Shown here piece by piece: positions 1 to 6,600 of a stretch of 7,657 nucleotides of DNA. Position 1 is the stretch's first letter, and the number at the start of each line of letters is the position of its first letter. The notes under the pieces were generated by a model. The model was not told the DNA's origin. It ran no database searches and worked only from the letters and a program-made list of their open reading frames with translations. This DNA comes from JAIXWP01 sp049318685 (GTDB taxonomy: Bacteria > Bacteroidota > Bacteroidia > Flavobacteriales_D > Sanyastnellaceae): NCBI GenBank assembly GCA_049318685.1, contig JBMOFW010000141.1:1-7657 (forward strand), given 5' to 3'. The position numbers and the translations under genes were made by a program.

Positions 1-55
<55 letters not shown>

Positions 56-75
56 GCTTCGTTTTCCCCATCCTC

Positions 76-89
76 AAAAACGCGTTTTT
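76..89. repeat. 14-base perfect palindrome in the tRNA leader
   Basis: AAAAACGCGTTTTT is self-complementary over 14 bases. It lies between the predicted -7 box at 102-109 and the tRNA 5' end at 55, so it would sit within the precursor leader transcribed from the minus strand. It could be a protein-binding dyad or simply A/T-rich leader sequence. No family is recognised. Confidence 0.4.
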
Positions 90-101
90 CGTTTGGGGGT
101 G

Positions 102-136
102 CAAATATAGATGTTTCTTTCATTATTGGAAGCAAA
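102..136 (-). promoter_or_regulatory. Bacteroidota-type promoter for the tRNA-Ala gene
   Basis: On the minus strand, TTTG (136-133) is followed after 23 bases by TATATTTG (109-102). This matches the Bacteroidota sigma-ABfr consensus of a TTG/TTTG -33 box and a TAnnTTTG -7 box; the -7 match is exact. The spacing is at the wide end of what is known for Flavobacterium promoters. Transcription would start near base 95-97, about 40 bases before the mature tRNA 5' end, so a leader would have to be removed by RNase P. The sequence match and position are seen; promoter activity is inferred. Confidence 0.7.
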
Positions 137-253
137 TGTGAAAATTTGAAAATTCTCGTCATACAGATGCAACATTTTTTCAAACCAACTCGTTACAAAG
201 GTATATTCTCGATTTCTCATTGAGAATTTGGTTTTGGTTAAGGAATAGAAAAC

Positions 254-280
254 AAGCCCTTCGACGGAAGGGCTTTTTCT
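254..280 (+). terminator. Rho-independent terminator-like hairpin upstream of the protease gene
   Basis: A perfect 9-base-pair stem, AAGCCCTTC (254-262) with GAAGGGCTT (267-275), closes a GACG loop. It runs into a T-rich stretch TTTTTCTATTT on the plus strand and is preceded by an A-rich run. This is a classic intrinsic terminator facing right, yet no plus-strand gene ends upstream in this window; the nearest upstream gene is the tRNA on the other strand. It ends only 17 bases before the ATG at 297. It either ends a short unrecognised transcript or acts in the 5' leader of the downstream operon. The reverse strand also has a weaker T-rich tail (TTGTTTTC). Confidence 0.7.
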
Positions 281-296
281 ATTTATATATTCGCGC

Positions 297-1268
297 ATGC
301 CATTGTGGCTCCGCCTCATATTGCCCCTATTGATTGCCTTTCCGGCATCTGCCATCGATCTTACGGGCTTGCTCACCGCAGATCCTCAACCCTCCGGAAA
401 TTGGGAGCGACTTGTACTTCCTTTGAAACGCAGCGGCAACCTCCTCATTCTTGAAGCCACCATAGATTCCATCACTGGCAATTTTATCGTCGATACCGGA
501 GCACCTTACTTGGTGCTCAATCGCACGTATTTTCGTCAGTATGAAACAGGTTCGACCCAACGCGCGGCTGGGGTGAGCAATGATGTCGTACAAGCCACAC
601 GAACCACAATTCCAAAATTGAGCCTTGGCGCATTGTACTACGACCGGGTCGAAGCCGACATCACCAATCTCGCGGCCCTCGAAAACGCTCGAAAAATTCC
701 GATTCTGGGTTTGTTGGGCGCCAACCTCTTCTCCTCCCTCTGCTTGCGCATCGACATCCAAAGTAATCAACTCATCCTCTATCGCACCGATGCAGTTGGG
801 AATAAACTGGCCAAGACCGATTCTTCATGGTCTACTTTCGAAACAGATACTACCCCAGATATTCAGCTCACGTTTAAGCTTTGTGACAACAAAATTTTCA
901 TGCCCGTGAAAGTGGCAGGCCAATCTATGAATTGGATACTCGACACCGGAGCAGAAACCAATGTCGTCGATGCCCTTTCTAAGAAAAAAGTATTGAAAGA
1001 ATTTTCCATTACACGTACCATTAAAATGCGCGGAAGTACGGGAGCTCAGAGCGCCGTGCTAGGTACCTTCAGCGAAATCAATATTGGAGGAGCTAATTTC
1101 GCAGGGCAAGAAACCATCCTCACCAATATGGCCGAAATCAACGAAACATGCAGCATGTTTATAGATGGCATATTGGGCTACAACTTCCTTTCCCAAGGCA
1201 CCTTTGAAATCAATTTCGTGAACCGCCAATTTTCACTTTATCTTTATAACGCTTTGCAGCCACGATGA
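297..1268 (+). CDS. Exported protein with two retropepsin-like aspartyl protease domains
   Basis: The 323-residue product begins with a short signal peptide (residues 1-19, basic start, hydrophobic LILPLLIAF, cleavage after ASA). Two retropepsin-like (clan AA) domains follow. The first, about 40-163, has the catalytic-type motif FIVDTGA with Asp66 and a later GLLGANLF at 138-145. The second, about 188-317, has WILDTGA with Asp216 and GILGYNFL at 291-298. Retropepsins normally pair two chains, each giving one Asp; here both are in one chain, so an internal pepsin-like pair is plausible. Such two-domain aspartyl protease-like proteins occur in Bacteroidota, mostly with unknown substrates. Location is inferred to be periplasm or cell surface. 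No PDZ domain is evident. The ATG at 297 fits the signal peptide exactly. The stop overlaps the next start in ATGA, implying translational coupling with the carbohydrate-binding protein. No convincing promoter was found upstream. Confidence 0.85.
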   Translation: MPLWLRLILPLLIAFPASAIDLTGLLTADPQPSGNWERLVLPLKRSGNLLILEATIDSITGNFIVDTGAPYLVLNRTYFRQYETGSTQRAAGVSNDVVQATRTTIPKLSLGALYYDRVEADITNLAALENARKIPILGLLGANLFSSLCLRIDIQSNQLILYRTDAVGNKLAKTDSSWSTFETDTTPDIQLTFKLCDNKIFMPVKVAGQSMNWILDTGAETNVVDALSKKKVLKEFSITRTIKMRGSTGAQSAVLGTFSEINIGGANFAGQETILTNMAEINETCSMFIDGILGYNFLSQGTFEINFVNRQFSLYLYNALQPR

Positions 1269-2701
1269 ATTTAAGATTCGTATATATCATTCTATTGATG
1301 TTCGTTGCCCTCTCCGGCACCGCACAGAAGCCTTACTACAAGTGCACAGATAGTCAATTGATTCTCCGCGTGTACCGCTCTTGGTCGAAGGCCGAAACCG
1401 ATAGTATCCTACGCGCCAACGACATTGCGCATCTTTCTACAGATACGCTGTTTAACCAACAATCTGTGGGTCGATTGGCCCTAGAAGGCTGGTCAATTTA
1501 CAAAGTGAAAAAGAACTACATCGATATAGCGCTTGATTTGGAAAAAAACGCGATGGCCACTTTCGACCAACCCTACTTTGAGGATAATCAAGATTCCATA
1601 TATGCATTGAATAACTTTACCGATCAAGTATTCGGTTACAATAAAACGAAATCTATCATATTCAGGGAGCTGGATGAAAAAACTACACGATTTATTTATA
1701 GAGGAAATGGGCGAGAAAAGACCGTATTCATCAGTGGCAGTTTTAATCAATGGAGCACTACTGGTTGGCCTTTGCAAAAATCAGAAGAGGGTTGGTTTAT
1801 AGATCTCCAACTAGCACCTGGTCGTTATGAATACAAGTATATCGTTGATGGAAAGTGGATTCAAGACCGCGAAAATCTATTGGAGATGGACGATAATTAT
1901 GGCGCAGAAAATTCCGTGTATTTCAAATCCAATTATTATTTCTTACTAGATCATCCCACAGCAAAACAGGTGATTTTATCTGGCAATTTCAATGATTGGG
2001 ATAAAAACATGTTCATGACTAAAGTCGGAAACCTATGGAAACTGCCCGTATTCTTTCCGGATGGGGAATACGAGTACAAATTCATTGTGGATGGCGAGTG
2101 GATTACCGATCCGAAAAATCCGGTGCAACGACCGAATACCGAAAACTCATTCAACAGTGTCTTGGTTTTTGGAACGCGTGAAAAAATCACCTTTCAACTT
2201 GAAGGAAATGTGAACGCTAAAAATGTGATACTCACCGGAACGTTCAACAATTGGAACGAACATGAATTGCTCATGAAACGCACTGAAACCGGATGGCAAC
2301 TGGAGGTTCCATTGCGCCAGGGAGTATATCGATACAAATTCATTGTCGATGGAAAATGGACCTTGGCCGAAGATCAGCCTACATGTCCTTCCGATCTTTC
2401 CGGAGAAACAGACCACTGGGTAGTGGTGTCGCCGAATTACACATTTATGTTAGCGGGATATCCGGGAGCCAAAAAAGTAGTTGTAGCAGGTTCTTTCAAT
2501 GGTTGGAATGAAACTGATTTTACTATGTCATACAAAGATGGCGTGTGGCAATTGCCCTATATGCTCCCAGATGGAAAAACTACATATAAATTCATTGTAG
2601 ATGGCGAATGGATATTGGATCCCGGCAATCGCTATTACGAGCAAAACGAATATGGCACCTACAACTCTGTGCTTTGGATAAATAAAAAAACAATCAAATG
2701 A
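1265..2701 (+). CDS. Exported protein with four tandem glycogen-binding-like (CBM48/AMPK-beta type) domains
   Basis: The 478-residue product has a signal peptide (1-20, cut near GTAQ). An N-terminal region of unknown family (21-140) follows, then four domains of about 82-85 residues: 141-221, 223-304, 307-389 and 391-475. Each carries the E-set/CBM48 hallmarks GxFNxW and YK(F/Y)IVDGxW seen in the glycogen-binding domain of AMPK beta. The residues matching the AMPK sugar-stacking Trp pair and the Lys are kept in all four: W163/K191/W198, W245/K272/W279, W330/K358/W365, W414/K442/W449. The late Asn (N216, N297, N467) is kept in three, while domain 3 ends TDHWVVV. There is no glycoside hydrolase, transferase or kinase domain and no T9SS tail. 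CBM48 modules usually sit on intracellular starch/glycogen enzymes, so an exported string of four is unusual. It may bind alpha-glucan or act as a protein scaffold; binding is inferred, not shown. Both ends overlap neighbours by ATGA. Confidence 0.88.
   Translation: MNLRFVYIILLMFVALSGTAQKPYYKCTDSQLILRVYRSWSKAETDSILRANDIAHLSTDTLFNQQSVGRLALEGWSIYKVKKNYIDIALDLEKNAMATFDQPYFEDNQDSIYALNNFTDQVFGYNKTKSIIFRELDEKTTRFIYRGNGREKTVFISGSFNQWSTTGWPLQKSEEGWFIDLQLAPGRYEYKYIVDGKWIQDRENLLEMDDNYGAENSVYFKSNYYFLLDHPTAKQVILSGNFNDWDKNMFMTKVGNLWKLPVFFPDGEYEYKFIVDGEWITDPKNPVQRPNTENSFNSVLVFGTREKITFQLEGNVNAKNVILTGTFNNWNEHELLMKRTETGWQLEVPLRQGVYRYKFIVDGKWTLAEDQPTCPSDLSGETDHWVVVSPNYTFMLAGYPGAKKVVVAGSFNGWNETDFTMSYKDGVWQLPYMLPDGKTTYKFIVDGEWILDPGNRYYEQNEYGTYNSVLWINKKTIK
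1685..2689 (+). repeat. Four tandem domain-sized repeats inside the CBM48-like gene
   Basis: Units lie at about 1685-1927, 1931-2176, 2183-2431 and 2435-2689, each near 245 bases. The best conserved DNA stretch encodes YKFIVDGxW and recurs at 1832, 2075, 2333 and 2585 (for example TACAAATTCATTGT and TATAAATTCATTGT). The units have diverged widely outside the FNxW and YKFIVDG blocks, which indicates old duplication rather than recent expansion. Confidence 0.8.
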
Positions 2702-3090
2702 AACTAATCGAAACGATAAATGCAGTGGGCGAATTTCACGATGCCTTTGGACTGCCGAATAGAAAAACACCCGCGGCGCAATTGAACGAACAAGAATACA
2801 CCCTTCGTTTCAATTTGATGAAAGAAGAAAACGAAGAGTACTTAGAAGCAGCTAGAAACGGCGACTTGGTAGAAATTGCCGATGCGCTCGGCGATATGCT
2901 CTATATCCTTTGCGGCACATTGAATGCACATGGATTGCAACACAAAATCGCTGAAGTATTTGAAGAAATCCATCGAAGCAATATGAGCAAGCTGGATGAA
3001 AATGGTCAACCCATTTATCGCGAAGACGGCAAAGTGATGAAATCAAATCGCTACTTCAAACCGGATATTCAATCTATTTTGGAGCGCTAG
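2698..3090 (+). CDS. MazG-like nucleoside triphosphate pyrophosphohydrolase (DR2231/PRA-PH-like)
   Basis: This 130-residue all-alpha protein has no signal peptide, so it should act in the cytoplasm. It shows the MazG-superfamily metal-binding pattern: an EExxE helix (E43, E44, E47 in MKEENEEYLEA) and a second helix ExxD (E59, D62, then D66 in EIADALGDMLYI). HRSNMSK follows at 92-98, typical of the single-domain branch related to phosphoribosyl-ATP pyrophosphohydrolase and Deinococcus DR2231. Family members cleave NTPs or dNTPs to the monophosphate and pyrophosphate with Mg2+, clearing modified or surplus nucleotides; the substrate here cannot be read from sequence. The ATG overlaps the upstream stop in ATGA and an A-rich stretch precedes it. 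Its link to two exported proteins is unexplained and may be only a transcriptional arrangement. A phosphoribosyl-ATP role is unlikely because no other his gene is near. Confidence 0.85.
   Translation: MKLIETINAVGEFHDAFGLPNRKTPAAQLNEQEYTLRFNLMKEENEEYLEAARNGDLVEIADALGDMLYILCGTLNAHGLQHKIAEVFEEIHRSNMSKLDENGQPIYREDGKVMKSNRYFKPDIQSILER
3087..3090. other. Shared stop codons of two convergent genes (CTAG)
   Basis: The palindrome CTAG gives TAG on the plus strand (3088-3090) to end the pyrophosphohydrolase gene. It also gives TAG on the minus strand (3089-3087) to end the T9SS cargo gene. The coding regions therefore overlap by four bases, tail to tail. No hairpin plus T-run is visible on either side, so the mRNAs of both operons probably overlap at their 3' ends. 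Confidence 0.9.
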
Positions 3091-4499
3091 TTTTTGCCGT
3101 GATAAAACCGTTTGGTATAGCCATCACAAACAAATAAGTAATATCCTGAACTGAGTCCTTCTAGGCGAATGGCGGCTTGATTTTGACCACGCGAAACCAC
3201 GCGTCCAAACACATCATATAGAACATAGGATGGATTTTCTTCCCAACCACGTAGTTCAATAAAATCGGGATGAACAACTACCGAATGATCATTCGGCTCG
3301 ACATTTTCCACACCCACATTAAAGCATCCTTGACCAAACAACTCATCCAAATCGTAAAAAGACGTTATTCCATCATCTTGTAGTTTTACGACATACATGT
3401 CCTGATCTCCCAATCCATAATAACTTGATTGGCCCAGAAAATACACGGCACCATTGGGGTGAAAAACCACATCCGTAATATCTTCCTCGCCTGGCGATCC
3501 GAAGGTAGGTCCCATGAGCCAATTGCTATAGACATCGCGATGTTGGATCATGATATCCATTCCTCCAGCACCATAAGAATTCGTTTTTCCCGCAAACAAT
3601 AATCCGCTCGAACAAAACGTCACGCCAGTCATCAAGTAACTGTCCGGAACTGTTTGCTGATCTTCCCACAAGGTGCTCAATTGCCCATCCAACATAATCA
3701 ATTTAGCAGCATATGTTTCATCATCATTCAAGAATGCTCCGCATACTGCGGCTGAATCATTGCGCACATCGATATCGTATAGGAAAGTGCCCATTCCATC
3801 AAAGAAACTGGCTTGATATAAAAAATCGGGATCTTCTTCCATCTTAATGACGATTCCCAAAGGCAAATCAGTAAAAATTGGAACCGCGTTGACGGTTGAA
3901 TACACATTGTCATTGGCATCAATGGCCAGAGCGCTAACCTTGTAATCACCATCGCCCGTGAGCTCATACTGGTCAATTACTGTTCCATCCGCATCGATCC
4001 AAAAATAAGTACCTACAGCGTAATCTCCCTGACGATAACCCGCGACTACTAAGCTTCCATCCGACTTGCAGGCCGCCTCCGTCAAGAAATCCCAGCCTTC
4101 ATTTTCAATACTGGTCGACCAAAGCTGGTTGCCTTCAGAATCCAATTTATAAATTCGACCATCATAACTCATGTTGGTTAAATTCAAAAACGTACCTACT
4201 GCGTAAATGGAACCGTCCGTAGCTTCCGCAATCGACTCGGCGTTATCAATACCTGCATCGCCGAGTGATTTACTCCAAATACAATTCAAGTCCGCATCGA
4301 GTCGCGCTAAATAAAATTGACTTTGATTGATATCGTCACTCGAAGTTGCTCCCAAAATCAACACATCGCCATTGGCACAAACTAGAATATCACGCGCATA
4401 TTCTGAATTGCTTCCTCCAAATGTGCGCACCCACGCTTGATCCTGCGTATACGTGAGATTCGCAAAAAGACAAACAACTATGGTAATGATATACTTCAT
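3087..4499 (-). CDS. Secreted beta-propeller protein with a T9SS type A sorting domain
   Basis: The 470-residue product has a signal peptide (1-18, cut near TYTQ). About seven similar units of roughly 50 residues follow, starting near 22, 73, 125, 174, 226, 276 and 326. Each has a W or aromatic start, then a segment like DGSIYAVG or NGDVLILG, and a closing strand such as YLARLDADLN or IYKLDSEGN. This is the pattern of SBBP/delta-60-like beta-propellers, so a seven-bladed propeller is inferred. A linker (381-404) leads to a C-terminal sorting domain (405-470) with YVLYDVFGRVV, LSSGYYLF and TKRFYHGKN. Such a tail directs export by the type IX secretion system and surface attachment or release. 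The usual PNP motif is degenerate (VVVHPDF). No catalytic domain is present; a binding or adhesion role is likely but unproven. The ATG overlaps the kdsA stop by one base (TAATG). Confidence 0.87.
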   Translation of the reverse strand: MKYIITIVVCLFANLTYTQDQAWVRTFGGSNSEYARDILVCANGDVLILGATSSDDINQSQFYLARLDADLNCIWSKSLGDAGIDNAESIAEATDGSIYAVGTFLNLTNMSYDGRIYKLDSEGNQLWSTSIENEGWDFLTEAACKSDGSLVVAGYRQGDYAVGTYFWIDADGTVIDQYELTGDGDYKVSALAIDANDNVYSTVNAVPIFTDLPLGIVIKMEEDPDFLYQASFFDGMGTFLYDIDVRNDSAAVCGAFLNDDETYAAKLIMLDGQLSTLWEDQQTVPDSYLMTGVTFCSSGLLFAGKTNSYGAGGMDIMIQHRDVYSNWLMGPTFGSPGEEDITDVVFHPNGAVYFLGQSSYYGLGDQDMYVVKLQDDGITSFYDLDELFGQGCFNVGVENVEPNDHSVVVHPDFIELRGWEENPSYVLYDVFGRVVSRGQNQAAIRLEGLSSGYYLFVCDGYTKRFYHGKN

Positions 4500-5305
4500 T
4501 AAATCGCTTTTCGAATACGTACGAGTTTTTCCAACATTTCTTCGAGCAATTCGAGGCGGAGCATATTCGCTCCGTCGCTCTTCGCTACGGCAGGATTGGG
4601 ATGGGTTTCGATAAACAATCCATCTGCTCCCACTGCAATCGCCGCTTTGGCAACGGTTTCGATCAACTCCGGTCGACCACCAGTAACACCGCTGCTTTGA
4701 TTGGGTTGCTGCAAACTGTGCGTGCAGTCCATAATCGTTGGAGCATATTGACGCATGGTCGGAATGCCGCGGTAATCCACTACCAAATCCTGATAGCCAA
4801 ACGTGGTGCCGCGCTCAGTCAACCACACTTTCTCATTACCGGCTTCTTTGATTTTGTTGACCGCATGCACCATGGCATCGGGCGACAAAAACTGTCCCTT
4901 CTTGACGTTTACCACTTTCCCGGTGCGCGCTGCTGCGTGCAGAATATCTGTTTGACGGCATAAAAACGCCGGTACTTGCAATACATCCACATATTCCGCA
5001 GCCATAAAGGCTTCCTCTGCAGAGTGAAAATCGGTGGTGGTCGGCAGACCCAATTGTGCGCCTACTTTTTGAATCATTTTCAACGCTTCAATATCACCGA
5101 TACCGGCAAATGAATCGCCGCGCGAACGATTCGCCTTGCGATAACTTGCCTTAAAAATGTAAGGGATCTGCAAACGATCTGTGATTGCCTTTACTTTTTC
5201 AGCAACCTCAAAAATCAACTCTTCGCTTTCTACAACACATGGGCCGGCAATCAAAAAAAAGTTGCCCGAATCGGTGTGTTGAAGTGTATTCAAATACTGT
5301 TTCAT
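4499..5305 (-). CDS. kdsA: 3-deoxy-8-phosphooctulonate (Kdo-8-phosphate) synthase
   Basis: KdsA condenses phosphoenolpyruvate with D-arabinose 5-phosphate to make Kdo-8-phosphate, the committed step to the Kdo of lipopolysaccharide; it is cytoplasmic. The 268 residues cover the whole TIM-barrel enzyme. Signature segments are IAGPCVVES (19-27), FKASYRKANRS (51-61), TTTDFHS (89-95), LQVPAFLCRQTD (109-120), VNVKKGQFLSP (132-142), GNEKVWLTERG (156-166), DCTHSLQQP (193-201) and FIETHPNP (231-238). Cys23, His196, Glu233 and Asp244 match the four metal ligands of the metal-dependent class (as in Aquifex). E. coli, of the metal-free class, has Asn in place of the Cys. The length is close to other family members. 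The start and stop each overlap a neighbour by one base (TAATG), so translation is probably coupled to the outer-membrane barrel upstream and the T9SS cargo downstream. No other Kdo gene (kdsB, kdsC, kdsD) is in the window. Confidence 0.97.
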   Translation of the reverse strand: MKQYLNTLQHTDSGNFFLIAGPCVVESEELIFEVAEKVKAITDRLQIPYIFKASYRKANRSRGDSFAGIGDIEALKMIQKVGAQLGLPTTTDFHSAEEAFMAAEYVDVLQVPAFLCRQTDILHAAARTGKVVNVKKGQFLSPDAMVHAVNKIKEAGNEKVWLTERGTTFGYQDLVVDYRGIPTMRQYAPTIMDCTHSLQQPNQSSGVTGGRPELIETVAKAAIAVGADGLFIETHPNPAVAKSDGANMLRLELLEEMLEKLVRIRKAI

Positions 5306-6600
5306 TATTCTATGTCTTCCTTAATTTTATTCAAACATACATGGATTCCCACAAAAGCATTCATGCCGCGCGCAGCATCAAACAAAAAGCCCATGCTCTG
5401 ATTGGTTCCCGCGCGCAAGTAGACGCGATTATCAATCATCCATTGAGCTTCTAGACCTAAATTCAAATTGCCATAACCACCATAAGTCACCCGTTCGGTC
5501 AACATCAAGCCCGGTGCAACAAAATGATTGAAACCGGCATACAAAAAAGGGATAGAAACGCGATTGGGCATAAAGCGCAAACCCGCTTCATAGGAATTAC
5601 CGCGATTCAATTTGCGGATCATGCGAAACTGAACGGATGTCGGCAATGATTTCATCAAAGATTTGCGTTCAGAACTTACGGCTAAAGTGTCTTTCAATCG
5701 TGGCATATCAAATCCATTTTCAGAAAGAGAAACGATCTCGTCCACATTCACCCCCGACCAAACCATATTCGTATCCGCATACTCGTGCACGGTTTCATTG
5801 TTCCATTGTATATACCCCAAATTGCGCACGCTAAGAGAAACTACACCGCGATTGTCTTCCAGCGGAATATTCAAATCACCATCCAAGGCTAACCCAAATC
5901 CTTTGGTTTGACCAAACCCACTTTTGGTGGTATCCGCTTGCCAATATTCACCAGCATAATCCAATGAAATAGAGGTCGCATCAGATGATGTAAACATTTT
6001 CAGACGATCCAAACGCATCGACTGCATGTCTTGTCCATTCACGGCGCTCAGTTGGATAAACGATAGATTGCGTTTATTAAAAATACCCAATCCAAATTTC
6101 TCAAAAACTTGATAATCGGCATAGAGCGGTCCCAAATCAACGGTGTCGCCCAAAAAATCTGAATTTCCAATAAAACTCAATGCGAAGAAATCGCGATCAA
6201 AGCCCACATTGGCGGAAGATTCCATGCTCACCCCCACTCTCAATCCGAGATTGGGCATGCGCAACAAGCTATCGCTAAAATTGTAAAATGAAACTCCAAC
6301 AGTTGACTCTGCGCCTAGGCGATTGACTTGCGTCATTTGTCCATGGAGCGATTTATTTTCTGTCGAGGTCAAATGTCCGCCAATCAGCATTTTCGACATA
6401 AAATTTCTGTCCAAAACATTCGATCCCCAGTCGATCGATGCATCTGTACCCATCATCACATAGCTCGCTCGCCATGCGGAATCCGGGTTGAGCAACCATA
6501 GCGATGGAGTCTGGGCGCGCAATCCAGTGCTATTCAAAAAGAATAGCACAAGCACCAAGATGGCACCTGCCTTACTCCACTTCCAGCTCAACGGTAGCAT
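5305..6600 (-). CDS. DUF5723-like outer-membrane beta-barrel protein
   Basis: With the chosen ATG at 6600 the product has 431 residues. It has a clear signal peptide: basic start MLPLSWKWSKAG, hydrophobic AILVLVLFFLN, cleavage near RAQ. The rest is rich in alternating amphipathic strands, with blocks such as VVSLSVRNLGYIQWN, SLPTSVQFRMIRKLN and GNLNLGLEAQWMIDNRVYLR. This pattern resembles DUF5723 barrels of Bacteroidota, whose molecular role is not established. An upstream ATG at 6636 is in frame and would add 12 residues. It would overlap the preceding gene by 65 bases rather than 29 and would lengthen the signal's n-region, so 6600 is preferred. The stop overlaps the kdsA start by one base (TAATG). 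The family assignment is by recalled sequence pattern; an outer-membrane location is well supported by the signal and strand pattern. Confidence 0.72.
   Translation of the reverse strand: MLPLSWKWSKAGAILVLVLFFLNSTGLRAQTPSLWLLNPDSAWRASYVMMGTDASIDWGSNVLDRNFMSKMLIGGHLTSTENKSLHGQMTQVNRLGAESTVGVSFYNFSDSLLRMPNLGLRVGVSMESSANVGFDRDFFALSFIGNSDFLGDTVDLGPLYADYQVFEKFGLGIFNKRNLSFIQLSAVNGQDMQSMRLDRLKMFTSSDATSISLDYAGEYWQADTTKSGFGQTKGFGLALDGDLNIPLEDNRGVVSLSVRNLGYIQWNNETVHEYADTNMVWSGVNVDEIVSLSENGFDMPRLKDTLAVSSERKSLMKSLPTSVQFRMIRKLNRGNSYEAGLRFMPNRVSIPFLYAGFNHFVAPGLMLTERVTYGGYGNLNLGLEAQWMIDNRVYLRAGTNQSMGFLFDAARGMNAFVGIHVCLNKIKEDIE

Noticed and set aside
283..293. TATATTCG near 286-293 as a promoter -7 box for the plus-strand operon
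   Set aside because: It has one mismatch to TAnnTTTG, no -33 TTTG at a suitable distance, and lies only a few bases before the ATG.
74..376. 100-codon minus-strand open frame between the tRNA and the protease gene
   Set aside because: It runs through the tRNA promoter, the hairpin and the signal-peptide codons of the plus-strand gene. Its product is compositionally odd with no recognisable domain.
1685..2689. Tandem DNA repeats as a possible CRISPR or variable-number array
   Set aside because: The units encode a known domain fold in one frame and are diverged at the DNA level; there are no short direct repeats with unique spacers.
4601..4963. 120-codon plus-strand open frame opposite kdsA
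   Set aside because: It is the reverse shadow of a highly conserved enzyme gene; the translation resembles no known protein.
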